DNA of 64,000 nucleotides from Nymphaea colorata (GCF_008831285.2 NC_045138.2:35455115-35519114); one strand, 5' to 3'; shown: positions 1-11,704, counted from the stretch's first letter. Notes: a model not told the origin generated them from the sequence alone. Translations and numbers: made by a program.

Positions 1-1056
1 TCTGGATTTTTGGCGCCAAAGGCGTTCTTCTTGGTGCAGGAACACCGAAAGTTGTCGCTTGAGGTTGCACTCTTCCTCTATCGTCTGAAGGTGGCCACTT
101 TCAATCTAGGACTATAGGTATTTAAGTTTAGATTTGATATCCACAATATGGGGGGATAGATCATTGGCTCCACCTTTGCACCACATCTTTAACTTGTCCC
201 TGGTGGCCTCTAGTTTGTAAATGAGTTTAATCATTTCACAGCCTCTAATGTCTACTGTCCATGCATAATCAACTTGGTTTTTGTACCCTGCCATGTCCAT
301 CCAGTATTGAAAATGCCGAAATGGGGTACGTCCCCAAGTTGAGTACCTACGCTTTGAAATGCAGAGCAGAATGGGGTTGTGGTCAGATATTGTCCTATGG
401 AGCACTTCCAGTTGCAGCAACAATTCTGGATTGTCCACCCATTCCTTAGAAACATAACATCTGTCGATCATGGACATCACATTATCTTTGCCCACCTAGT
501 TATTAGTCCAAGTGAAATTTGTATCTTGGAAAGAAACTTCAGTTAACGCCGACGAGGTGACAAAGTTTGATAAGGCAATGCAGGCGTAGAGTGGCGGGGC
601 ACTCCCAGTTTTTTCATTGCTATTTAGCACTGCGTTAAAGTCGCCCACACATATAACAGCCTCACTGCACCAGTTCAAAGTATCAAGAAGGATAGGGAAC
701 AGGGTCTTCCTTATTCAAAAATCGGTGTGTAGATAAACCCCAAGAACAACAAAAGTTTGGCCTGTTGAGGGGATATAAAACTCGACAATCCAATGGGGAT
801 GAGCATACCAGTTTTGGAGAGTCACTACCGTCGGATCCCAGAGGCCAATGATGCGCACCCAGGGTCCCGAAAGATGGATGTTGGAGATTTGACAATAGTC
901 TGGAATCTTAAACTGAAACTTCTGAAGTTGTTCCGCGTTAAGCTTGGAATCAATAGCAAAAGCAATGGAAGACTTCGTAGACCTAAGAGTACTTAAGAAC
1001 TCATGTTGGGCTGGAGTAGAGGCCAGCCCGCGGATGTTCCAAGATAGGATCTTCAT
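1..1056 (-). pseudogene. LINE ORF2 endonuclease domain, with in-frame stops
   Basis: The ATG at 1054-1056 opens with MKILSWNIRGL, the usual start of plant L1 ORF2. One frame then runs to the window edge through stops at 715-717, 496-498 and 112-114, plus another just after. Endonuclease landmarks are SWNIRG, GDFNAVL, and SDHNPI, the last carrying the catalytic His. Where the family normally has a catalytic Glu in an E-T/S-K motif, this copy reads IDSK, so the acidic residue is Asp. The enzyme would nick target DNA to prime reverse transcription. Stops plus the altered acidic site make it non-functional. Confidence 0.85.
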
Positions 1057-1208
1057 GGGCAAGGAGTTTCATGCCCCATCCTTACTTCTCTGACCGTTGT
1101 AATGGTAGAGAAGTCATCAGCCTTGTCCCCTGCCATCCCCTCAGGGAGACGCTGGGCTTCCTCGAAACCCATTTCCATGTCCTCTAAGGAAGGACCCTCC
1201 TGTTGGCC

Positions 1209-1805
1209 CTAGTCTAACCCTGCCATAGTTAGGTTCTCATCTTCTTTAGTCCTCCTTTCGACCGACTCAGAATTGTCACTCACGGTGGGAGGACTGGTTG
1301 GCTTCTTGGGTCCAACAACTTCCTTATGCTTGAGTGTTCTTTTCTTGGCCTTGTCAGCCAATTGGGCATTGATGGGAGATTTCATGGATTTAGAATGACT
1401 CCTTGTATCAGGTGAAGCCTGAGAGGGTCCCTGTATGCTTTTGCTTTCCAATTGCATTGGGTTTTGTTGAGGACCTGTCGCGCCCTTACTTCTACTCTGT
1501 ATGTCTTGTGTGCCTGAATGATTACCATCTGTTTCGTTGTTAGCAGCAACCAACTTGCTTGATTCCTGCCCATGATTGTGTTTAGGGGCTGTTCCCCTCT
1601 TTTCAGAGCGACGGACATTCCTTTCCTCAACCTCTGTCCCCTCCACCATATTTGAGAGAGCTTCAAACTTGTTGTGTTTCGAATGAGAGTTTGGCTTTCC
1701 TTTAAAGGATTGGGATCTTCTCTTGAGAGTTAACGGTGCTCTTGTCCCATCACGCAGGAGCTATCAAAGTGGGTTGTGGATCCACATTTATGACAGTACC
1801 TTCAT
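1209..1805 (-). pseudogene. LINE ORF1-like C-terminal region with CCHC zinc knuckle
   Basis: A zinc knuckle, CHKCGSTTHFDSSC, is encoded at 1754-1795 with exact C-x2-C-x4-H-x4-C spacing. This is the knuckle found in the nucleic-acid-binding ORF1 proteins of plant L1 elements. Downstream is a low-complexity, polar, Lys/Ser/Pro-rich tail that ends at a stop at 1209-1211. The knuckle and the tail are in different frames (a stop follows the knuckle), so the reading frame is broken. No enzymatic domain is visible. It lies just upstream of the ORF2 endonuclease in the same orientation, as expected for one element. Confidence 0.6.
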
Positions 1806-3807
1806 TGTTAAAAAATTGAAAGAAAAGGAAGTGCACTTCCATTGTGCATGCATCAATTAGATCACTGGCCATTTAAGAAAAACTACGGCAATAACAACAA
1901 TAATAAAAAGAAAAAGGGTCCAGACATGTTGGGTTGGGTACCATACATACCAACTGCATTGCATTGCATGCATGCAGCATGCCGCCCCAGCAATAGCATT
2001 TCATTTCTGAACGTCAACCACATGCTCTGTTCTTTCGATTTACCAAATAAAAAATCAGAACAGATTAATAATCGTAGAGGGTTTGATTAACCTAAACCGC
2101 TCATAAAAATTGTAAGTGCAGTGTATCTTTTTCGTGTGGCGCCACGATCCTCCTCTATTTTGTAATCGGGCAGCTGCACGTCATCGTTGCCGTGAAATTC
2201 TAGCTACTTTTATTCTTGAAAAAGCAAAAACTGACAACTGACAAGCTGACGTTAGGCGACACGTAGCGGAATATGTCATCGAATGCATTTTTTAATCTCC
2301 TCGCTCCTACCCCAAAAAAGAAAAAAACTCCATAAATATTAAGTTTAACAACTCGAATAATAACTTGTGCTATCTTAGCGGCGAATGCAGAGATAAGGGG
2401 GGAAGTTGATGAGGGAGAGCAGACCCCCAAGTACAAGTCCAAACAATCGGCTCGTACCGTTAAAAATAAATATATTTAAGATCTTCCTTTTTCCTCCTCA
2501 TCGATAGATTCGTTCTATGCCATCTCATCCTCCCAGCATGCATTAATTTCGCAGAGTACTCTCAACATCTCATCTCATTCTTTCTTTCCTTCCTTGTTTT
2601 TACATCTTATCTTGTGTGCCCAAAGAAAGAAAGAAAAAAAAAAAACACCTCAGTCGATGAGCCTTGAATTTTCCCTTCTTTTTAGTTAGATTTTCTTCCT
2701 TCCTCCCCAGGAGAAGATCCAGGAGTCGGATTTCCTTTATTAGAGTAATTATATAGACGGTGTGTTTCTCAAGCAGCGAAAAAACTGATGTAGAAAGTCA
2801 AGTGAAAGACCTGTATTTGCCGCCCATTAGGTTCATGGGTCAACGCGCTTTGCTAACCAGGACCCTCCCTCTTTAATCACCCTTTGCATCGATCGTCGAG
2901 CATTAGACTCCATTTAATCTCTCTTCTCCAATTTTTATGCTTAGCAATCTTAAGATGAATACAACAAGTCATCTAAATTAGCTGCGTGTTTCCAAGACGT
3001 ATCATCGGGCTCACACCTGAAATTTCTGCCCTATTACTTGTTTCTTCAGAACCTTAAAAAGTAAAAGGCATAATTCCACTAATGCGTCTGAACTTGCTTG
3101 GCAGTACAACTATAGAACGACCGACTACCATATATGTATGTTGACGCTGAGGCTAAAAAAAAATTTATGTGCAAAAACGAGCAGGTGTGTGCATAAGCAG
3201 GGGGGCCAGCAGGGGCACAATATTTTTTTTTAAAAAAAATTACATGTAAATTCAAAATAAAATGTTCTTCTTATATAAAAGTTTTTGAAAAAATATGTTT
3301 CGTCTTTTGTCAAAACTTTGAAATTAAAATTTAATCATCCTCATCAAAAATTTCTGCGTCCGTCCACCCTTGTATATATATATATATATAATAAGAATGT
3401 ATAAGACAGAAAAACAGTGCATTTAGCCCATCGTGGATGACTTAAAAATATTTGGGGCTCTAAACTTCTACGCAGCGCCGTTGGGCAAATCCAACTGATA
3501 AAGTTGGCCGAGTATCGAGGTCATAATTCTTGCCTTAATAGTGAATCTTTGGCCACTTTCACGCACATGATGTCAAAGCTTTGAAAAGATTCTTCGGTCT
3601 CCTAAATGCTTTCTCTCGCTGAGGCATATATCATAACTATGTCTCTAGATTTTTAGCTGTTTTCCCAATCATTAATTAGATGAACTGTATGTATGTTTGA
3701 ATAGCTGTTTTCAACACGAACTTGCTAATACAATACAAGTCTCCTGATCCGATGTTACATATGTATTTCTTCAGGATTGATTAATCACTGAGATGAAAAG
3801 AGGCCAC
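1806..3807. other. Intergenic, no gene seen
   Basis: No reading frame here resembles a known protein. The stretch is AT-rich, with a short TA repeat near 3371-3392 and A/T runs near 3160 and 3225. Nothing else could be assigned. Confidence 0.6.
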
Positions 3808-4075
3808 ATTTTCGTAGTCGGTCCTTAACCCCGTGTTTGACAAACCTGCAACCGATTGGTAAGAGGGGAGCTGGAAATTAAGTGTTTTCAATACAAGATA
3901 CGTTATTTAGTTCTAAACTGGGCAAATGTTTTCCACAATTAGGCAAGCGTGGCTTAACAAGCTCCTGGGTGTGCCTTTTAGCAGCCACGTCTAATATTAA
4001 TATTGAAAGGTAAGGTCTGCTCGTTGGAGCTATCTATCTATCGCTCTAATCATAAACAACCCATGCACTTGATTT
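3808..4075. repeat. Dispersed repeat, copy 1 (second copy in TOM40 intron 6)
   Basis: About 270 bp aligns by eye, in the same orientation, with 24395-24660. Shared blocks include the segment around AAGAGGGGAG, the stretch around AATATTATTGAAAGGT and one around TCATAAACAACC. Identity is moderate with small indels, so the copies are old. No coding capacity, terminal inverted repeat or target-site duplication was recognised. The family is unknown. Confidence 0.6.
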
Positions 4076-5258
4076 GGTTGCAATCCCTTGGCGTTTAGTT
4101 GCAGACTTGAATTGGTGGTCTTGGGGAAGTGGCACGCGCGTTCACAATCCAGGTGGTGTGCCTTCAGCAACCCAGCAGAACTGGTGTGGCCGGGGATTTC
4201 ATTTGTAGTATGGTTTGTTGGCAAGAGCCGCTTGCTATCTTCTCCCTGAGCTGGACAGATGAAGAGGTTGGGCTCGGTTACGGTCTTACCGAGTTTGAGT
4301 AGAGAAAACGAAGTAGTAAGCTCGTTCGGATAATGCAATCAAGTAAATTTTGGCACTAAAAAAAAAAAAAAGAAAAGAAAAAAGATAGGAATTTGTTCAC
4401 ACCAAATCAAGAAAATTATTTACTCAATCACTTAGTAACTGGCCTAGGTGCGGATTTGATAGGCCTCAACCCATCTTCACTGCTTTTGATCGGACCGACT
4501 AATAAAACATTTTAAGAACAAGCTAGGATTTGCAGTATCGCAGACGAATGCGCAAACCCCTTAACATGTCTTAGAATCTTCAACATATAACTATTTTCAA
4601 GTCCTTCCGCATGTAGCACGTAAAATGAATGATTCGGTCTTATTAAGGTGCGTCTACAATCAATGACTGACTGCAACGATTACACAAACCCCTCAACATG
4701 TTAACATATGAATATTCTCATGTCCTTCCAGACACATACAATGATTCATTTGCAAATGAGCATGTTTTAGTGTTTAATTGATTGCAATCTAGCCCTTTTT
4801 TACTTCACCAAGCCGGAATTGATTTAGTAAATGCACCGACAGAATAAGTTTCCACCAAACGATCGAAGGAGCTTAGGAATAAATTAAGAACCGATCTCCA
4901 CTCCTCTACTATATCTTTTCTTCTTGAATATGTAAGGTTTTGAGCTAATCATTAGGAAACATGTCAGTACAGAAGGTCTGTGTGTTTTGAATATACGCCA
5001 CAATTTGCACATACGATCGATCTAGTTGGAACGTAAGAGTCCAAGTTATTTAAATCAATCCTGATCTTAACAGTCAATATGACTAAAAACATGGACGTAC
5101 GGATCTCTTTGGACATTAATGAAATTATTGGATCCTCGCCAAACTAATCCTACAAATCGCATGCGTGGGGGTTGAAGTCGTATGGTATGACAATAAATTC
5201 ACGCAATCTAAGCCCCTCTGCGCATGCCTTTTCCGCAAAAGGATTAAATGCTTACATG
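4076..5258. other. Intergenic, no gene seen
   Basis: AT-rich sequence between the dispersed repeat and the retrotransposon. A 102-codon open frame on the minus strand (4030-4338) has no recognisable features and overlaps the repeat. Nothing else is supported. Confidence 0.55.
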
Positions 5259-5263
5259 CATGC

Positions 5264-5669
5264 TGTCACGGGCTGACAACTTCGGCCCGTGCGGCGCAGC
5301 AAGAACCTGATTGCCGCAAGCCTTCAAACCACCGAACGAGGCGCAAAAGTAGTTTGAGAAAACAAGTGTATAAAGAATGCTTGTGAATAAAGAAATCTCG
5401 CAATGTATTCGCTTGAAGAATTAGTACATCACGAGAAAGATAAGTAAGGACAATGATCTCGACTTTACTTATGTAGGATGGCCGAAGCCGCTTACAGGAT
5501 TCCCATGCCGACCACCCAAAACAAGAAATCTCAATACTTGACACTTAGACCGGTGGGAGGGTACTCCCTTACAAGTAAACATGCATAAGCAAATGACTCA
5601 ACATAAGCAAAAGAAGCACAATGCAAAACAAAGCAAAGGACTGTACAGACTCCCAGACACAGGGGAACA
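5264..5669 (-). repeat. 3' LTR (left LTR)
   Basis: 406 bp, starting TGTCACGGG and ending GGGGAACA on the plus strand. It matches 10389-10794 with 14 differences, 11 of them transitions. Relative to the element, which runs on the minus strand, this is the 3' LTR: the polypurine tract lies on its inner side. Confidence 0.97.
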
Positions 5670-5682
5670 GGCTCCCCCCTTC
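5670..5682 (-). other. Polypurine tract of the retrotransposon
   Basis: On the minus strand, a purine run containing GGGGGG lies directly against the inner edge of the 3' LTR. This is where plus-strand DNA synthesis is primed in LTR elements. The position confirms the orientation. Confidence 0.85.
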
Positions 5683-5685
5683 AAG

Positions 5686-7395
5686 TTAAGCGCCGTCCTC
5701 GGCGCCAGCAGTTTCATGATAGGCCTTGACTTCCAGCTGGTAGCGTTGCTTCATGCGGAATGCATACTCCCAGGTGGGGTTGTGTTCGCCTATCCACTTC
5801 ACTTGGTACTTCTTCGGCTCCCCCAAATAGTTTGTCTTGTGCCGAAGAATTTCTTCCATCTGACGGTCCACCGCTCGCTTGGTCGGTGGGGCTCGCTGCA
5901 GGATCGGGTCTCGTTCTGGAACGCTTCGCTCAGGGTCTTCATCATCGACATAGAAGGGCTTCAGGTTACAAACATGGAACACTGAATGCACCTTAAAGTC
6001 TGGCGGCAAATCTAGCTTGTAGGCTAGCTTTCCGATTCTCTTCAGCACTGTGAAGGGTCCCTCATACTTGCGGATCAATGACCTGTGTCGACCACAGAAA
6101 ATGCCCGTGCGATAAGGGTAGAGTTTTACGAGGACTTGATCACCCACCCGGAATTCCATTGGCCTTCGATTCCGATCTGCAAACTTTTTCATCTTTTTGG
6201 CAGCCTTGTGTAAGAACGCCTTAGCCATTTCCGTCTGGTCCTGCCAATCGCGAACGAACTGATAGGCAAAAGTGGGTCTTCCCTTTTCTTGGGCTGCAAG
6301 GGTATGTGGCATCAACGGTTGTTGTCCAGTGGCTATTTCGAATGGACTATGTCCAGAAGACTCGCTCTTCTGCAAATTATAGCAAAATTGACCTACATCC
6401 AACAATTTCACCCAATCTTTTTGATTCGCACTGACATAGTGTCGAAGGTATTGTTCCAACAATCCGTTGATTCGTTCAGTTTGGCCATCCGTTTGAGGGT
6501 GGAAACTTGTTGAGAATAATAAATCCGAACCCAACAAACGAAATACTTCGCGCCAAAATTTCCCTGTAAAGCGAGTGTCCCGATCACTGACAATGCTTTT
6601 CGGCACGCCCCAATGCTTGACAATATGCTTCACGAACAACTCGGCCGTCTTTTCCGTGGGACATTCTTTAGAGGCTGGGATGAAGGTGGCATACTTTGAA
6701 AATCTATCCACAACCACAAGGATGGAGCTGAAGCCGTCAACTTTGGGCAAGCTGACGATGAAGTCCATGGAGAGGCATTCCCATGGACGTTCTGGAATAA
6801 GAAGAGGCTCCAGGAGACCAGCAGGCTTCTGGTTTGTTCCCTTGGCCTGCTGACAGATCAAGCATGTTTTCACATATGCTTCAACGTCATCGCGCATCTG
6901 TGGCCAGTAGTAGCCACGTTCGAGCAGTGCCAGTGTCCGCTCCTGGCCAGGATGGCCAGCCCATAACGAGTCATGACAATCCTTCAGCAACTCTCGTCGG
7001 AGATTGCCCCATCTGGGCATGAACACACGTCTGCCCTTTGCCATCAAAAGTCCATCTTGTAGCCAAAATCGTCGCGTCTTTCCCGCCTCCGTTGTTTCGA
7101 CCAAGTGCTTGGCCACTGGGTCCTGCTTCATGTCTTCTCGAATCCGCCCGAGAAGAGCACCCTCGAGTTGCGCTTCAGATGATGCCGTCCGGGTAGCTGC
7201 CAACTCCGCCTTCCGACTCAGTGCATCGGCTACAACGTTTGTCTTCCCTGCCTTGTATTCCAAGGCAAAATCGAATTCTGCAAGGAATTCCTGCCATCGA
7301 GCTTGCTTCGGACTCAACTTCTTTTGAGTCTGGAAGTAGCTTGTAGCTACATTATCAGTTTTTACCACGAATTGGGACCCCAATAAGTAATGCCT
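5686..7395 (-). pseudogene. Retrotransposon pol: RNase H end, integrase and chromodomain
   Basis: This frame is continuous with the reverse transcriptase frame at 7396-8283 but is cut off from it by a TAG at 7396-7398, so it is not translated in series. It begins with the last part of RNase H (VVKTDN, ending VADALSRK). The integrase zinc-binding region follows, with spaced His-His-Cys-Cys (final pair CLICQQ). The integrase core has its acidic residues in MDFIVSLP, SDRDTRF and TDGQTERIN. The C-terminus has the GPF/Y-like region (YEGPFTVL) and a chromodomain-like segment ending in KYQVKWIG and NPTWEY, which in chromoviruses directs insertion to chromatin marks. No further break was seen. The stop codon lies directly next to the polypurine tract. 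Confidence 0.9.
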
Positions 7396-8290
7396 CTATG
7401 TGCGAAGACAATGAATAATGGCCGTCATTTCCCTTTCATGCACGGAGTACCGTCGCTCCGCGTCTTTCAGCTTCCGACTCTCATAGGCAACTGGATGACC
7501 TTCCTGCATCAAAACTCCACCAATGGCAAAATCTGATGTATCCGTGTGGACTTCAAATTTCCTTGTGTGGTCGGGCAACCTGAGCACAGGCTCCTGTGTC
7601 AGGGCCCTCTTCAACTTGTCGAAGGCATCTTCTTCGAGCTCTTCCCAAGCCCAAGTTCGGTTTTTCTTCAACAAATCAGTGAGAGGCGCAGTTATCAAAG
7701 AATACCCCTCAATGAATCGTCGATAGTAATTTGCCAAACTGAGAAAAGAACGTAGTTTCGGTACATTGGTTGGCGGTTTCCAGTCTCGAATTGCCCTCAC
7801 TTTTTCTATGTCCATTCGCAGCTGACATTTTCCCACAATGTGACCGAGAAAACTGATTTCTGATTGGCCGAATAGGCACTTCTCGCGCTTCACATAGAGT
7901 TCGTTTTCCTCCAATACCTTGAACACTGTTCGTAAGTGTTCCACATGGTCCCTCATGGAGCTGTTGTACACTACAATGTCATCAAGATAGACTACCACGA
8001 ACTTATCTAAATACGGATAGAATATCTTATTCATTAGAGTCGAAAAAGTGGCTGGGGCATTCGTCAACCCGAACAGCATTACCAAGAATTCAAAGGCACC
8101 GTAACGAGTGACGCAAGTGGTCTTTGGCTCGTCGCCATCAACAATCCGAACTTGCCAATATCCTGATTTGAGGTCTAACTTGGAAAACACTTGAGTTTTG
8201 CCTAGTTGATCAAACAGATCTGCAATCAAAGGTAAGGGGTACTTGTTCTTCACTGTTACCTTGTTCAACGCTCGATAATCCACACATATA
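7396..8290 (-). pseudogene. Retrotransposon pol: reverse transcriptase and start of RNase H
   Basis: This frame encodes the reverse transcriptase palm and fingers, including the catalytic YLDDIVVY and the upstream [12 protein letters not shown] and [11 protein letters not shown] blocks. The first half of RNase H follows ([24 protein letters not shown]). At its 5' end the frame is shifted relative to gag-protease: a dinucleotide gain in a TATAT-like run at about 8284-8291 breaks the polyprotein just before the conserved DYRALN block. At its 3' end an in-frame TAG replaces what is normally a Trp codon inside RNase H. Confidence 0.92.
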
Positions 8291-10205
8291 GCCTTTTGGA
8301 GCCGTCATGTTTCGCTTGGAATAACATTGGTGCACCAAAAGGAGCTTTGGAGGGTCTGATTATACCTCCAGCTAGCATCTCGTCCAACTGTCGCCGAAGT
8401 TCTCTTAATTCTGCAGGGGCCATTCGATATGGTGCCATTGCCGGGGGTTTGGCACCAGGAAGGAGTTCGATGGCATGATCCACCTCACGTCGAGGTGGCA
8501 GCCGTCTAGGGAGCTGCGCGGGCATTGTTCCTGCGAATTCCGCTAAGATAGGCGCAAGCGCCTCTGGGACCAAACCAGGGGAGTCATTAGTCACTTCCCT
8601 GATTGCCACCAAGTACGTTTCTTCGCCGTGCTTGAGGTCTTTCTTCAATTGAAGGGTAGATATCATTGCGGCTTTTCCCTTATCTCTCTTTATCGATGTT
8701 ACTGGAACCATACAAGGGGACTTCTCATCCATGATACTGATACTGCGTAGGTGCGGCATTGGGACAATTTTCGCAGTACTGAGGAGCTCCATGTCTAGGA
8801 TCATCCGGAAATCATCCATCGGGACCACCGAGAAGTTGGCCCTTCCTGACCAACTCTCAATCTTCACAACCGCATCCCGGGCCACTCCGTGGATGGGTTT
8901 GGCCTCTGAGTTAACCACCTTCATGCATAACTCTCTCCTCTCAAGGGTTAGGCCTAGTCTCCTTGCCTCCTCAACTGAGACAAAGTTATGTGTGGCTCCC
9001 GTGTCTACCATAGCCAGGGTAGACCTTCCATTTACCAGGATTTCCAAGTACATGAGATCGTTAGAAGGTGTTGCTGTCACCTTCACTTTTTTCTCCCTTT
9101 TTATGGTGTTCAGAAGTTGAAGTGCACCCATCTTTGGTCTTTCCCCTTCTTCACCTTGTACCGCATTAGCAGATTGCCTTGAAGAGCTTGCTTGATTGTC
9201 CCTGTTTCCACGCTTTGGACATTGCCTTCCTAAGTGATTGCCATCACAAAACCAACATTTCAACACTCTATTCTGAGAGTTGTCGTTTCTGTGAAAGAAA
9301 GTTCTTCTTTCGACTTGGCGCTGAGTTGATGGTTCATCTTTTCGTTCCCTTCGATCATCTTTCTTTCCTCCATGGTCAGGCTTCCTCGACGGCTTGAAGG
9401 CGTTAGTGTAGCTCTTGCGCTGAGTATCAGCCAAACGTTCTGCTACCACATAAGCATCCTCCAAGGTCTCCGGATTACTCCTTTCCACTTCGGATTGTGC
9501 CCACGACTGAAGTCCCAAAATAAACCAGTTCAATTTATCTTGTTCTTGCATATCTGGCACATCTAACATCAGCCTTTGATAGGCCCACACGACGTAATCT
9601 CGCAAGGATCCGATATGTTTCAATTCACCAACCATCCGATAGGCATGGCGTGTCGCATTCGGGGGCATAAAGTAAGTTCTCAACTCTTGCTGAAAATCAT
9701 CGAAAGTGTCTATTGTGCAGATCCCCTTTTGAATGTCGAGCCTTTTCCTTCTCCACCATGCCACCGCGTCGCCCTCTACCAACATAGCCGTTGTCTTGAC
9801 TTGAAGGTCGTCCCCCATAACGCCTTGCAAGTCCAGGTAATACTCCACTTGGAATAAAAAGTTGTCGATCACTCGACTATCCCGAGTTCCATTGTATTTA
9901 GCTGGTCTCTGAACGTCGACCATCGCTGGCCGATCGTCACCTCCACCTACAGAGATTTGTCGCTGTAGTGTGCGGTTCTTTACCTGAAGTTCCTTGACTT
10001 CAGCCTGTAACGCGGTCACTGTGTCAGTCAGTGCCCGATTCATGGCCACTAGGTCGGCCATTTGTTCCCGTAGTACCTTCATCTCGTCCTTCATTTCCCT
10101 GAAGGACTCAGCTGCATTACCCAACGCTTCTTCATGAGTAGTTACGTCGGTAGCCAGCTTGTTCACCATCTCGGTCAGGTCTTCCTGACCCTGTGATGTA
10201 CCCAT
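8284..10205 (-). pseudogene. Retrotransposon gag-protease (and N-terminal reverse transcriptase)
   Basis: The open frame begins inside the 5' LTR, but the likely initiator is the ATG at 10203-10205 (MGTSQG), which follows the leader and primer-binding site. From that Met, residues about 10-85 form a heptad-rich coiled coil. The retrotransposon gag domain follows (WWRRK, TYFMPP and FILGL are landmarks). A zinc knuckle CWFCDGNHLGRQC at about 317-329 has C-x2-C-x3-H-x4-C spacing, one residue short of the classic knuckle. An aspartic protease site DTGA sits at about 401-404. The frame then enters reverse transcriptase and ends out of frame after the dinucleotide insertion near 8284-8291. The product would form particles and mature them, but cannot continue into active polymerase. 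Confidence 0.92.
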
Positions 10206-10373
10206 CTCGTCAGAATGGGCTACCCCCTTGCCCTTGGCACTTCGCAGATTGTATTGACTCGCCAGGGCTTCTTCCTCTTCGATCAGTGATCGTCGGAGGT
10301 CTCTTTCGATCAACGATCGTCGGCGGGTAGTTCTACACCGACTATCCAACCGCTTCCTCAGATTGCCGAACCT

Positions 10374-10386
10374 GGCTCTGATACCA
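10374..10386 (-). other. Primer-binding site (initiator tRNA-Met type)
   Basis: On the minus strand the sequence TGGTATCAGAGCC begins two bases inside the 5' LTR. It is complementary to the 3' end of plant initiator methionyl tRNA, the usual minus-strand primer for plant Ty3/gypsy and Ty1/copia elements. Confidence 0.93.
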
Positions 10387-10388
10387 GT

Positions 10389-10794
10389 TGTCACGGGCTG
10401 ACAACTTCGGCCCGTACGGCGCGGCAAGAACCTGATTGCCGCAAGCCTTCAAACCGCCGAACGGGGTGCAAAAGTAGTTTCAAAAAACAAGTGTATAAAG
10501 AATGCTTGTGAATAAAGAAATCTCGCAATGTATTCGCTTGAAGAATTAGTACATCACGAGAAATATAAGTAAGGAGAATGATCTCGACTTTACTTATGTA
10601 GGATGGTCGAGGCCGCTTACAGGATTCCCATGCCGACCACCCAAAACAAGAAATCCCAATACTTGACACTTAGACCGGTGGGAGGGTACTCCTTTACAAG
10701 TAAACATGCATAAGCAAATGACTCAACATAAGCAAAGGAAGCACAATGCAAAACAAAGCAAAGGACTGTACAGACTCCCAGACACAGGGGAACA
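10389..10794 (-). repeat. 5' LTR (right LTR)
   Basis: 406 bp with the same TG...CA ends as the left LTR; 392 of 406 positions are identical by hand alignment. On the minus strand it carries a TATA-like CTTTATACAC and should hold the element's promoter. The flanking CATGC at 10795-10799 repeats 5259-5263. Confidence 0.97.
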
Positions 10795-11704
10795 CATGCA
10801 TTGATGAAAATAAAAAGATGAAGGCCCCAAAGGAATTTGCTCTACACACCATTCTAGGCATAAAGTATGTATATATATATCTTTGCAGTTTCTTGGTAGT
10901 TTTTACCTACATTTCGCTCAACTGCAGCATGCACGATTTACTCTTTGTTTTCGCGTCACGAAATTAGAAAGCGGAGAAGAGCGAAAGAGAATGAAGCATG
11001 TTCGTAGTGGGAACCACAAGTCCCTTCAGTACTTACAGCCGCATGAATATATAAAAACATAATGAAAATGAAAATCATGCATGATGGCTATACGTTACTT
11101 TTCTCTCTCTCACACACACACACAGATAAATCTCATCAAAATGGACGTGCTTCACCAGCATATTATTTTTATTTTTATGACGGAGGTGAGTCTTGACCAT
11201 GAGAACCATGCTAACATGGGAAAGGCTAGACGATAGAATGACGAGGAGTTGGAATTTGACCCCACAAAATAACAGCTTGACTCAACTATCTGTTCACCAT
11301 ATATTCTAGCAGTTTACGGTCGGTACAAATGTGGCTCGCTCTTGAGGTATCCTAATTCTCTCCGCCATCCTAATTCTCTCCGCCCCCATCTACAGATGCT
11401 TGCTTTTGAGTGAAAAAAAAAAAAAAAAACTAAAGAATAAACGTTTTGACATCCAATGTAATTCATGTTTATTCGTTATACGCTTGCTTGAAGGCCCATA
11501 TCTTTTAGCATGCAACTGTTTACTAGTAATTAATATGTGGGTAGGTAACTATATACGTATAAATGAATTTTTGGGTGTTAACAAACGGTTAGTTAGTATC
11601 TTGTCTATATATATCATTGGGTTAAACCGATCCATCACGACGTCCTCTGCGAGCAAAGCTCCTCCATGCTTGTTCAAATTTACCAAATCTCAGCCCTGCT
11701 GATC

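Larger units (their letters stand above)
1..1805 (-). mobile_element. Decayed L1-type LINE (ORF1 3' part and ORF2 endonuclease)
   Basis: Read on the minus strand, this block holds the end of an ORF1-like protein with a CCHC zinc knuckle, then the start of ORF2 with an apurinic-type endonuclease domain. After the last stop, ORF2 continues toward base 1 with the basic stretch RLWRQKSR, which in plant L1 elements lies between endonuclease and reverse transcriptase. The reverse transcriptase should therefore lie to the left, outside the window. Several in-frame stops show the copy is dead. The upstream boundary near 1805 is set only by where coding similarity ends; no target-site duplication can be paired because the other end is missing. 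Confidence 0.8.
5264..10794 (-). mobile_element. Full-length Ty3/gypsy LTR retrotransposon with chromodomain
   Basis: A 5531-bp element on the minus strand. Two 406-bp LTRs (5264-5669 and 10389-10794) have TG...CA ends and are flanked by the perfect 5-bp duplication CATGC (5259-5263 and 10795-10799). A primer-binding site matching initiator tRNA-Met lies just inside the 5' LTR, and a polypurine tract just inside the 3' LTR. Domain order is gag, protease, reverse transcriptase, RNase H, integrase, chromodomain: the Ty3/gypsy order with a chromovirus C-terminus. The small size suggests a compact chromovirus such as Reina, but the clade was not tested. Hand comparison of the LTRs gives 14 mismatches and no gaps (about 3.4%), so insertion was fairly recent. 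Two pol lesions mean it cannot now make its own complete polyprotein. Confidence 0.97.

Noticed and set aside
4030-4338. Minus-strand 102-codon open frame
   Set aside because: No domain or signal; it overlaps the dispersed repeat and has no neighbouring exon-like sequence.
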